Assembly: GCA_024763115.1 (NCBI GenBank)
Contig: JANTGB010000024.1
Location: 1 to 13,905, forward strand
DNA from: Desulfobulbaceae bacterium
GTDB lineage: Bacteria; Desulfobacterota; Desulfobulbia; Desulfobulbales; SURF-16
Length of the DNA stretch: 13,905 bases
Direction: 5' to 3'
The notes beneath the pieces are model-generated. The model was given only the letters and a program-made list of their open reading frames with translations, ran no database searches and was not told where the DNA came from. The translations under genes were made by a program, and so were the position numbers. Below are positions 1 to 6,533 of the stretch, in pieces. The first letter of the stretch is position 1; each line of letters starts with the position of its first letter.

Positions 1-47
1 TCGCTTTCCGGAGCATTATTTTTTTAAAATAACACAGAGTTGGGCAG

Positions 48-103
48 GTAAGCGAGGTACGAGACTCCGCAGAAAGGGCATTCTCGGACAGCCTCCTAGT
101 TAC
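48..103. repeat. Partial copies of intergenic palindromic repeats
   Basis: Bases 79-103 (ATTCTCGGACAGCCTCC core, ending in GTTAC) match the right arm of the 103-bp inverted repeat at 6428-6530, but the opposite arm is not present in this window. Just upstream, GTAAGCG (48-54) followed by GAGACTCCGC (61-70) matches modules seen at 11657-11680 and, inverted, at 13831-13848. These look like truncated or mosaic members of one repeat family. Confidence 0.6.
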
Positions 104-220
104 TCCAGGGTACTTATGCCGTTCTAAAAAATTTTACCGTCAAAGGTGCCAGTATGCCGCAACATCCTGATCGAACATATATAAAACACACGAAGAATCA
201 TTCCGTTCGCTTGCCTCTGA

Positions 221-268
221 AATGAATGTTAACCTTCATTGACATTCTGTAACCATCTGTTATTTAAA
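221..268 (+). promoter_or_regulatory. Candidate operator palindrome overlapping a -35 box
   Basis: AATGAATGTTAACCTTCATT (221-240) is a 20-bp palindrome with one mismatched pair (T227/C234). Its last two bases overlap a consensus -35 hexamer TTGACA (239-244). The best -10 candidate is weak (TATTTA, 261-266, 16-bp spacer). The regulator encoded 140 bp downstream resembles Bacillus FadR (YsiA), whose known sites are TGAATGA-type inverted repeats. Autorepression through this site is inferred. Half-site spacing here differs slightly from the Bacillus consensus as I recall it. Confidence 0.5.
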
Positions 269-282
269 AAATATTTTTTTTA

Positions 283-311
283 TTTTCACGGTTAAATACA
301 ACAATTATAAC
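283..311 (+). promoter_or_regulatory. Candidate sigma-70 promoter for the tetR-family gene
   Basis: TTTTCA (283-288, 4/6 to consensus) and TATAAC (306-311, 5/6) are separated by 17 bp. This predicts a transcript starting near 318 with an approximately 90-nt leader. The leader would begin in or just before a small GGTTGC/GCAACC hairpin. It is an alternative to the TTGACA-containing promoter upstream. Confidence 0.35.
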
Positions 312-406
312 GGTTGCCGATTGAGGTTTGCAACCATTAATTACAGCCTTTCGGGGCGCTTTCAGCCTCCTGCTGATTTACTAAATAAATCCAAGTACAT
401 TTCATT

Positions 407-1006
407 ATGCGAGTCTCAGATAAACACCAGAAAATAACCCAGGCTGCGGTTAAGGTTTTTGCCAGAAAAGGTTTTTTTAATGCCCGAATATCAGATATTG
501 CCAAGGAAGCGAAAGTTGCGGACGGCACCATCTATCTTTATTTCAACAATAAATATGATATACTTATTTCCATGTTTGAGGATGAAATAGGTAAAACTAT
601 CCTCCAGGTCAAATTACAGCTTGACAAAGAAAACGATCCCCGCAAAATGATGGAAATATTCGCTCGTCATCATCTCCTTCTTCTCAAGGAAAAAAAGGAT
701 CTGGCCGAAGTTCTGCAAATGGAACTACGACAAAGCAATAAATTCATAAAGGAATACCGCAACAAAAAATTTATTGAATATATTGATATAATTTCCACCA
801 TAGTTAAAAAAGGTCAGGAAACAGGTATTTTCAGGAAAGACCTTCTCCCCGGCATAGTCAAGAGAGCCTATTTCGGCGCCCTTGACGAAATGTCCAGATT
901 ATGGATATTAACCTCTAAGCCGCCTTACAGCCTGACCGAAACAGCAAAACAGATCAGTGAAATTTTTCTTTTCGGTCTTATTGAGCCGGAATTAAAAACG
1001 GTCTAA
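407..1006 (+). CDS. TetR/AcrR-family regulator, FadR (YsiA)-like
   Basis: A 199-residue one-domain transcriptional repressor of normal TetR length. Residues ~8-53 form the TetR DNA-binding domain; the helix-turn-helix signature VADGTIYLYF lies at 38-47, after ISDIAKEAK. The segment through DILISMF and the later motif MELRQSN (105-111) closely resemble Bacillus subtilis FadR, which binds long-chain acyl-CoA and represses fatty-acid degradation genes. Ligand and targets here are therefore inferred as acyl-CoA-related; no fatty-acid gene is in the window. ATG 407 is the first start after an in-frame stop at 386-388, but no Shine-Dalgarno sequence precedes it. The gene is monocistronic here and converges on greA. 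A palindrome at 221-240 is a good autoregulatory site candidate. I did not give a gene name because TetR specificities diverge quickly. Confidence 0.88.
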   Translation: MRVSDKHQKITQAAVKVFARKGFFNARISDIAKEAKVADGTIYLYFNNKYDILISMFEDEIGKTILQVKLQLDKENDPRKMMEIFARHHLLLLKEKKDLAEVLQMELRQSNKFIKEYRNKKFIEYIDIISTIVKKGQETGIFRKDLLPGIVKRAYFGALDEMSRLWILTSKPPYSLTETAKQISEIFLFGLIEPELKTV

Positions 1007-1187
1007 GGGCTCACTCAAAAATAACTTCGCATTCTATGGCGCAATCCGAACATTAAAAAAACGCTGCACAATTATGCAATCCCGGAACAAACGCTTAAGC
1101 TCCGTCTGCACTTGCGCATGCAGTTAGATCACTTCTCTAAATATCTATATTACACCTTATCTCTTCTAATTTATTTTTAAGTGAACT

Positions 1188-1673
1188 CTAAGGTGTTTCT
1201 CCCGGATTAATTTCTAAAATTTCCAGCTGCCGGACACCGTTGGGAGTTTTTACTTCAAATTCATCTCCCTCGCTTTTACCTAGCATGGCTCGTCCCCAGG
1301 GGGAATAAACGGAGATACTGCCTTTTTTTACATCCGCCTCATCCGTGCCCAGCAACTGATAAGTAAATTCCTCATCCGTATCAAGATCAAGCAAAGTGAC
1401 AACAGTACCGAAAACGACCCTTTCAGTATCAACGACCGTGCAGTCTATGACCTCGGAACGACCCAGCTTATCCTTTAATTCCATTATTCGGCCCTCAATA
1501 TGCCCCTGTCGTTCCTTGGCGGCGTGATATTCGGCGTTTTCCTTTAAATCGCCATGGGCCCTGGCTACTTCAATCGCCTTTACCACTTCAATCCTGTCTT
1601 TTCTTTCCAGCCGTCTCAATTCTTCACCGAGTTTTTCATGACCGCTTTTAGACATCGGTATTCTTTCTACCAT
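1188..1673 (-). CDS. greA: Transcription elongation factor GreA
   Basis: A 161-residue protein close to the usual ~158 residues. GreA enters the RNA polymerase secondary channel and stimulates cleavage of backtracked RNA. The N-terminal coiled coil (~8-77) carries the tip motif ARAHGDLKENAEY (37-49) with the two acidic residues D42 and E45 that correspond to the catalytic pair at the tip of E. coli GreA. The C-terminal FKBP-like domain shows the family segment GSISVYSPWGRAMLGKSEGD (118-137). The start is fixed by the best ribosome binding site in the window (AAAGGAG, 5 nt from ATG). It lies 61 bp downstream of the large TPR gene on the same strand and may be read through from it. No clear terminator hairpin follows. 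Confidence 0.97.
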   Translation of the reverse strand: MVERIPMSKSGHEKLGEELRRLERKDRIEVVKAIEVARAHGDLKENAEYHAAKERQGHIEGRIMELKDKLGRSEVIDCTVVDTERVVFGTVVTLLDLDTDEEFTYQLLGTDEADVKKGSISVYSPWGRAMLGKSEGDEFEVKTPNGVRQLEILEINPGETP

Positions 1674-1677
1674 TATT

Positions 1678-1685
1678 TCTCCTTT
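1678..1685 (-). promoter_or_regulatory. Strong Shine-Dalgarno of greA
   Basis: Minus-strand AAAGGAGA sits about 5 nt before the greA ATG. It is the only near-consensus ribosome binding site before any gene in this window and supports the MVERIPMSKSG start over the internal Met7. Confidence 0.85.
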
Positions 1686-1734
1686 AAAATCTCATTATCT
1701 TTGTCCATGAATAACTGTCCTCCGACCTCTGAAA

Positions 1735-4700
1735 TCACCAGCGATAAATTGCCGAAATAAAAAATTCCCGCTCACGAATTTGATCAGAGGAAACAATTGC
1801 CGCCCGTGATTCCAGCATGACATGAGGGGTAACTTCGACAAAAATCTCTCCTTTTATTTTTTGGACAGTATGACCGTTTACGTCATAATCCATAAAATAT
1901 TCAGCCGTATAATAGCTGGGAGCGCCCCGCCCCAGGGTATCACCTGACAACATATGCTTAAAGTACAGGCGAAAACGATTATACCAGTAATCTCCAGGAG
2001 CCCAGTAAGGATGATCGTTAACAGCAAAACCATCATCCAGCAAAGCTCCACCCTGCCTTTTACTTTCTCGGGCATCCTGGAAATCATAGGAATAAGTAAA
2101 CTCAAGATATGTAGGCTCAGTAAAAAGGATAACTAAGGCCCGGAAATTATAGCCGTCCAGCTCATTATCATCAGAATATTTAATGTAGCGGCAATCGCCG
2201 CTGACCAACAGACGGGGAAAAAGGTCAAAGGCAATACCGGCGGAGGATTTTTCCGCCACTATATTTCGACTCAGGCTGGCTGTGGTGTCGGTAACAACGT
2301 CGCGGGAAAAAGCCAGCCGGCCCGTAATTTTATCGCCTGTTTTCCCCTCCAGGGCTAATTTCAACAGCCCGGTATCGGCATAGCCGTCTGCCAATCCTTC
2401 AGCCCCGGCTCCCACAGAGACATCAAGCCAGTCAAATAACCCGGTTTTATAGGATAGCTGAAAACGATTTGCCGATAATTTATTACCGTTATCCGTTGAG
2501 CGATAACTTATTCTTGAAGCAGAAAAGTCAAATTGATGGCGAAAAAAAGGCTGATAGCGGAATAAGGCAATACCGGACTGTTGTTCCATGGCCTGGTAAC
2601 CACTCCATCCCTTCTTGCGGTCATAATGCCAGGCCAGGGTGCTTTGAGGACGCCGTTTCAGTCGGTTACGCTCCGTTGCCTCGGTCAGGCCCGGATAATT
2701 GCTGTTTTCCCTGTTTATCTCCGCATAAATCAGGGCCTCATCACCCAGCCGACCGAGACGACTGTATATCCCGGCCAGATCAAAAAGCAGGGTCTGGTCA
2801 TCCGGATTCTTGCGGTGAAGATTTTCAAACTCCTTAACAGACTGAAAATATTCCCTTCTTTGCAGAGAATTGCGGGCAGCCAGCTCCATATAAAAATAAT
2901 CATGCCAGCGATATTCAGCATAGAGCGGTATCGCAAGATGATTTATTCCGTCCTGATTCCGATCAGCAGCAAAAGAAACAGCCATAATCGGAGCCAGGTT
3001 GTCCTGACGGGGTAGCTCAGCAAAGGGAAGCAACTGCCGGAATTTTTTCTCTGCCGGCGGAAAATTCATTTCCAGTCCCTGAGACCTGCTCTTTTTCAAA
3101 AAAACATCTTCTATATCACGCTTCAGGTAATGGTGATAAACTTTAAAAGATTCGTCCCACTGCTGAAGAGCCCAGAGCATTCTCGCCTTGAGCAGAATAA
3201 CGTCAGCCCGCTCCGGTTCATTGGCCAGCAGATCATCACAGAGCCTGATTCCCTGCCCATAAGCGCCTGTCAGGCTGCAAAGACCGGCTGACTCCAGGAG
3301 CAAACGGCTATTAGCCGGAACCCGTAGCAAAGCTTCATTATAAAGGGCCAAGACCTCTGACCGGCGGTCTGTTTTGCTCTCAGCCCGTCCCAGCAGACTG
3401 ATTGCCCTTAAAGAGTCGGGCATTTTCTGCCGGGCCAGAGTAGCGGCCCGGAGCATTGAATCAGTCATTTCATATTCAGCATAAAGCTCAGCCAACCGCA
3501 GTAACCGGCCTTTGTCCCGTTTGGCTATGGTCAAGGCCGGATCAGCGGCAGGGCAGGTTTCCTCGTCATCCCATTCTTCCTGCTGCGCCTTTTCCAGCAA
3601 TACCAGGAAAAGCAAATCATCAGGATATCGACGCAGCATCCTGCGGCTGTCCCTTATCGCTTCCTCATTATTTCCCAGGCCCAGTTCACTGTCGATAACG
3701 GCCTTGAAAAACTTGCGCTGCATCTGCCTGTCGGCAGAAGAAAAAAACGGCAGTAGTTTACGTCCCTTCTTCCCGGCTAAGCGGTATTTTCCACTCAGGT
3801 TCAGAAGACGCAATTCGAGAAGATCAATATAATTATTCCTCGGCCTGTTCTCCGGCAATCCGTCGGCAAAACGACGAAATTCGACAAGCCATTGCCGTCC
3901 CATATCATCGTCATGGGCCCTTAAGGCGAGTTCGACCAGTTTGCCGTAAACAACTGTTTGTTCATGCCTTAATAGCAGGGCCCGACGCAAGCCCTGCTCC
4001 GCCTCAAAGAAACGATGCTGCCGGCTATAAAGCTCAGCCAGGGCAAACAGGGTGTTCAAGGCGCAATCATTGTTCCAGCTCCCTTCTTCATCAATAATTG
4101 TCTGATAGGCTATCAAGGCCTGGTAATCTTCACCACAATCGCGCCGGGCATTAGCCGCAATCAGCCTGGCCCGCCAGTCCATCAGCAGACCAGCCGCTTT
4201 AATTGCGGCGATTTTATCATCTACTTTGTCGACCAGGCCAAGATAACCGGCCAGCCGAAGACAATTCAGTTGAATGTCTCTGTCGTCCGGAGAAAGGCGC
4301 TGAGCCTGTTCGTAAGAGGCCAGGGCCTTAGCAGGGCATGACAGTTTTTCAAAAATTTTTCCCTGAAGAAAATAAAATTCCGCTGTCGCGGAATCAGGGG
4401 TGCTGATATCCATAAAAAGAGCCCTGCCCTGTTTACCCCAGCCCTGATCAAGATACAAAAGAACCAGTTTTAAACCAATTTCCGGATCACGCGCTCCCAG
4501 CCGGCGCAGCTCTTCCAGAACTGTAATAAGCTTATCGTTACGCCCCAGACGCTCAAGAGGGGCAATCATGGCCAGATAAACCGGCCTGGGTTCAGGGGTG
4601 ATCTTCAGCATGTCCCGCCACAAGGCAAGAGCGGCTGCATCAGCGCCGATGGCCTGGAGATCACGGGCCAGGGCGGCAATTATCTTTTTGTCTCCCGGCT

Positions 4701-5880
4701 GCTGCAATAAAAGACGCCGGTAAAGCTTGACAGCCTCGGCATAACGGCCAACTGCATCATAAAGTTCGGCTGCATGTTTTAGACTGGCACTGGATGGTTT
4801 TTTTTCCACCTCCAGATAACGTTCTATTCCGGCCAGGGTCTTTTCTTCGTTACCAAGAATGGTCTGTATTTCAACAACAGCTTGAAGGGCCTTTTTGTTA
4901 TTCGGATCATGAGCGATTATTTTTGTCATGCAGTCCATGGCCTGGTCATATTGTTTCAGGGCCTGATAGACCAGGCCAAGCCTGAAGAGTAAATCATAAT
5001 TGTCGGGCTCACTCTTTTGCAGGACAAGGAGGTGTTCAAGGGATTGGGCGAACCGGCCGTCTTTTTGACAGAAAAGTGCGGAACGCCACCGGGCTTCATG
5101 ATCATCCGGCTGAGCGGCAATCACTTGCCGCCAGTAGCGAAGACTGATATTTTCAAGTCCCAGGGCATCATAAATATGGGCGGCAAGCCGGTAATCAGCT
5201 TCAGTGGCAGTGGATTCCGCTGCCAGGGACGCAGCCAGGAACCTGGCTTTTTCAAAAAAACCAAGTTGATAATAAACTGCGGCTAATCGGCGCTTGACGG
5301 CAATATCATCCGGGGTCAGCAAAAAGAGTTTTTCCAGAAAACGGACACTATCCCCAACCTGACCACTTTTCACCATTATATGACAAATTCCTTGCAGAGC
5401 CTGAATATTTGTCTGATCCAGGCCATAGGCCTTTTGAAAAAACTCCAGGGCCCGGGCGTTATGCCCTTCCTGATCCATAATATAACCTAAGGCATTAAGA
5501 TAGCTGGGGGTTTCTCCTGCAATTTTAAGCAGATATTCCAGATGTCCGGCTGCCGGATCATATTTTTTCAGGAAAATCAACAGACGGGCCAGTTCCCAGC
5601 GGGGTTGAATTAAATCTTCCCTGGCCGCCAGTAACGTCTCATATTGAACGACAGCTTCTTCGAATTGTTGATTATTTACCGAATCACGCGCGGAATTCCA
5701 CACCTGTAACCAGTCGGGAATGAGCTGACCCTTTTGGACAATCCTGCTGCTGAACCAGCCCGGCAGCGCATAATAGCTGTGAGCGGCAAAAACAAAAGCA
5801 GGTGTTAATATAAAAAAACAAAACACAAGCAAAAATATTTTTCTGATTTCCGCCTGTGCTTTCAGAAATGAAAACGTCAT
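1735..5880 (-). CDS. TPR-repeat outer-membrane beta-barrel protein, probable exopolysaccharide export porin
   Basis: A 1381-residue protein. Residues 1-32 are a Sec signal peptide: basic R13-K14, hydrophobic 15-31, likely cleavage after A32 or A33 (VFA-AHS). A long TPR superhelix follows to about residue 1070; clear repeats include ~125-157 (NALGYIMDQEG...ALEFFQKAY) and ~294-328 (LGLVYQALKQYDQAMDC). From ~1078 to the end the sequence alternates amphipathic beta strands with turns and ends in a C-terminal aromatic (YRW), the outer-membrane barrel signature. Periplasmic TPR array plus C-terminal barrel is the architecture of PelB, PgaA and BcsC, which pass polysaccharide across the outer membrane; phage receptor NfrA is another possibility. 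The function is inferred from architecture. An in-frame TAG stands 15 nt before the ATG and no Shine-Dalgarno is visible. No glycosyltransferase or synthase lies beside it; greA follows. Confidence 0.8.
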   Translation of the reverse strand: MTFSFLKAQAEIRKIFLLVFCFFILTPAFVFAAHSYYALPGWFSSRIVQKGQLIPDWLQVWNSARDSVNNQQFEEAVVQYETLLAAREDLIQPRWELARLLIFLKKYDPAAGHLEYLLKIAGETPSYLNALGYIMDQEGHNARALEFFQKAYGLDQTNIQALQGICHIMVKSGQVGDSVRFLEKLFLLTPDDIAVKRRLAAVYYQLGFFEKARFLAASLAAESTATEADYRLAAHIYDALGLENISLRYWRQVIAAQPDDHEARWRSALFCQKDGRFAQSLEHLLVLQKSEPDNYDLLFRLGLVYQALKQYDQAMDCMTKIIAHDPNNKKALQAVVEIQTILGNEEKTLAGIERYLEVEKKPSSASLKHAAELYDAVGRYAEAVKLYRRLLLQQPGDKKIIAALARDLQAIGADAAALALWRDMLKITPEPRPVYLAMIAPLERLGRNDKLITVLEELRRLGARDPEIGLKLVLLYLDQGWGKQGRALFMDISTPDSATAEFYFLQGKIFEKLSCPAKALASYEQAQRLSPDDRDIQLNCLRLAGYLGLVDKVDDKIAAIKAAGLLMDWRARLIAANARRDCGEDYQALIAYQTIIDEEGSWNNDCALNTLFALAELYSRQHRFFEAEQGLRRALLLRHEQTVVYGKLVELALRAHDDDMGRQWLVEFRRFADGLPENRPRNNYIDLLELRLLNLSGKYRLAGKKGRKLLPFFSSADRQMQRKFFKAVIDSELGLGNNEEAIRDSRRMLRRYPDDLLFLVLLEKAQQEEWDDEETCPAADPALTIAKRDKGRLLRLAELYAEYEMTDSMLRAATLARQKMPDSLRAISLLGRAESKTDRRSEVLALYNEALLRVPANSRLLLESAGLCSLTGAYGQGIRLCDDLLANEPERADVILLKARMLWALQQWDESFKVYHHYLKRDIEDVFLKKSRSQGLEMNFPPAEKKFRQLLPFAELPRQDNLAPIMAVSFAADRNQDGINHLAIPLYAEYRWHDYFYMELAARNSLQRREYFQSVKEFENLHRKNPDDQTLLFDLAGIYSRLGRLGDEALIYAEINRENSNYPGLTEATERNRLKRRPQSTLAWHYDRKKGWSGYQAMEQQSGIALFRYQPFFRHQFDFSASRISYRSTDNGNKLSANRFQLSYKTGLFDWLDVSVGAGAEGLADGYADTGLLKLALEGKTGDKITGRLAFSRDVVTDTTASLSRNIVAEKSSAGIAFDLFPRLLVSGDCRYIKYSDDNELDGYNFRALVILFTEPTYLEFTYSYDFQDARESKRQGGALLDDGFAVNDHPYWAPGDYWYNRFRLYFKHMLSGDTLGRGAPSYYTAEYFMDYDVNGHTVQKIKGEIFVEVTPHVMLESRAAIVSSDQIREREFFISAIYRW

Positions 5881-5903
5881 ATCATAACGTAACTATTCAG
5901 ACT

Positions 5904-5980
5904 CTTGTCGGTTTTGACAAGCCGACCTAAGGTGCCGGAGAAAACCTGTAGGTCGGTTTAAGCGCAACGCTAACCGACAT
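5904..5980. repeat. REP-like GTCGG palindrome cluster
   Basis: Three interlocking inverted repeats are visible: CTTGTC (5904-5909) with GACAAG (5916-5921); CCGACCTA (5922-5929) with TAGGTCGG (5949-5956); and GTCGGTTTAAGCG (5952-5964) with CGCTAACCGAC (5968-5978), which pairs with a 2-nt bulge. The last resembles the widespread GTAGGTCGGGTTAGCG...CGTAACCCGAC REP-type palindrome of many bacterial genomes. It lies in the leader or promoter region of the TPR/barrel gene. Confidence 0.6.
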
Positions 5981-6065
5981 TAATACAGTGTTGCCGACCA
6001 TCCGGATATCTGGTTGTGTTAATTGTTGAGTCAGCCCTGGATTGCTGTCGTTTCAAGGTGTGGAA

Positions 6066-6123
6066 GTAATGTTACTAATACCGAGGCCGGCACACATCAG
6101 GCGCTTACCCAGTGAGTAGTTAC
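6066..6123 (-). repeat. GTAAC-bounded palindromic repeat, degenerate copy
   Basis: Read on the minus strand from 6123, GTAACTACTCACTGGGTAAG continues into CGCC, matching the end beginning at 11801 (GTAACTGCTCATGGGGTAAG, then CGCC). The opposite boundary near 6066-6075 is decayed (GTAATGTTAC), so the left edge is approximate. Confidence 0.5.
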
Positions 6124-6192
6124 ATAAATGTCATACTTGACGCCATTGGCCCATTTTCCCCCAACCTGTGGTGCTTTAGATTTTTAGTCCCT

Positions 6193-6300
6193 TATAATCA
6201 ATTTTCGTGTTTTTTGTGGCAAGAAATTAAAAAAAACTTCTTTGATATAAATTACTTGCCTCTACGGTTAAAGGACTTATCCTGAGAGTCCTTTGTTTTA
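6193..6300 (+). ncRNA. Speculative small transcript with promoter -10 and terminator
   Basis: A perfect TATAAT (6193-6198) is followed about 72 bp later by a good hairpin and T-rich terminator (6270-6300). Between them GGCAAG (6218-6223) can pair with CTTGCC (6255-6260). This is the layout of an approximately 95-nt small RNA starting near 6205. Against it, no good -35 hexamer lies 16-18 bp upstream of the TATAAT, and AT-rich spacers often give such boxes by chance. Confidence 0.2.
6270..6300 (+). terminator. Rho-independent terminator-like hairpin
   Basis: AAAGGACT (6270-6277) pairs perfectly with AGTCCTTT (6287-6294) around a 9-nt loop and is followed by GTTTTA. The T-rich tail is on the plus strand. 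No plus-strand gene precedes it, so it either ends an unannotated transcript or acts on antisense transcription. On the minus strand the same hairpin has only a short T tail. Confidence 0.5.
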
Positions 6301-6321
6301 TTCCGCTTTAGTGGGTTAGGT

Positions 6322-6391
6322 GTAACTTGCTCACAGGGTGCCGGATCCGGAATCTCGCAAGCTCGCTTATCCGTATCCCGTAAGCAGTTAC
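6322..6391. repeat. GTAAC-bounded palindromic repeat, 70 bp
   Basis: The left end GTAACTTGCTCACAGGGTGC and the inverted right end GTAACTGCTTACGGGATACG are related, so the unit is an imperfect palindrome. The interior includes ATCTCGCAAGCTCGCTTATC. Its GTTAC terminus (6387-6391) is also the first five bases of the next palindrome. Confidence 0.75.
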
Positions 6392-6432
6392 AAACACAGT
6401 GGTTTATGGAAATTAACCGCTAATCTTGTAAC
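6387..6432. repeat. Short GTTAC...GTAAC repeat unit, homologous to 11588-11640
   Basis: Bases 6376-6420 match the reverse complement of 11607-11651 at 40 of 45 positions in my hand alignment, covering ACAAACACAG...TTATGGAAATTAACCGC. The unit starts and ends in GTTAC/GTAAC and shares these pentamers with the palindromes on both sides. Confidence 0.7.
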
Positions 6433-6530
6433 CGGAAGGCTGTCCGAGAATAGCGAACCTACTGCAAAATCGGATAAATCGACCCAATTTTTCCGCTACG
6501 GCTTCTATTCTCGGACAGCCTCCCGGTTAC
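6428..6530. repeat. 103-bp inverted repeat with 26-bp arms, MITE- or cruciform-like
   Basis: The left arm (6428-6453, starting GTAACCGG) and right arm (6505-6530, ending CCGGTTAC) match at 25 of 26 positions as inverted repeats. Both contain GGCTGTCCGAGAATAG or its complement. The 51-bp interior has its own TAGCG/CGCTA pair (6451-6455, 6494-6498). The element ends 3 bp before the aminotransferase stop codon on the minus strand, so its transcript would fold as a long hairpin right after translation ends. It has no coding capacity. A lone right arm lies at 79-103. Confidence 0.85.
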
Positions 6531-6533
6531 GGG

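Larger units (their letters stand above)
1..406. other. Intergenic region: repeat remnants then tetR control region
   Basis: No convincing coding sequence lies here. The first ~130 bases carry fragments of the palindromic repeat family seen elsewhere in the window. The stretch from about 220 to 406 is AT-rich and holds an operator-like palindrome, two candidate promoters and a short hairpin (GGTTGC at 312-317, GCAACC at 330-335). A minus-strand reading frame at 337-531 overlaps the tetR start region and has no family character, so it was not called. Confidence 0.6.
5881..6533. other. 653-bp repeat-rich intergenic region
   Basis: It separates the aminotransferase 3' end from the TPR/barrel gene start. 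From left to right it holds a GTCGG-type REP-like palindrome set, a GTAAC-bounded repeat, an AT-rich segment with a hairpin terminator on the plus strand, and a chain of three palindromes. No open reading frame here has protein-like character; a frame at 6338-6676 is built from repeat sequence and the antisense of the aminotransferase. Confidence 0.7.

Noticed and set aside
337..531. 64-residue minus-strand reading frame upstream of and overlapping tetR
   Set aside because: It is largely antisense to the tetR start and has no recognisable motif or ribosome site.
1007..1187. Bidirectional terminator between convergent tetR and greA
   Set aside because: Only short inverted repeats occur (GCTTAAGC at 1093-1100; CTGCA/TGCAG at 1106-1123) with no T tract; possibly a decayed repeat remnant, too weak to call.
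2469..5286. Several plus-strand frames of 60-144 residues across the TPR gene
   Set aside because: They are shadows of a single intact 1381-residue coding sequence with a signal peptide, TPRs and a barrel.
6137..6198. TTGACG (6137-6142) paired with TATAAT (6193-6198) as one promoter
   Set aside because: The spacing is about 50 bp, far from 16-18 bp.
6322..6530. CRISPR array
   Set aside because: Units are palindromes of different lengths joined end to end, without constant direct repeats or regular unique spacers, and no cas gene is present.
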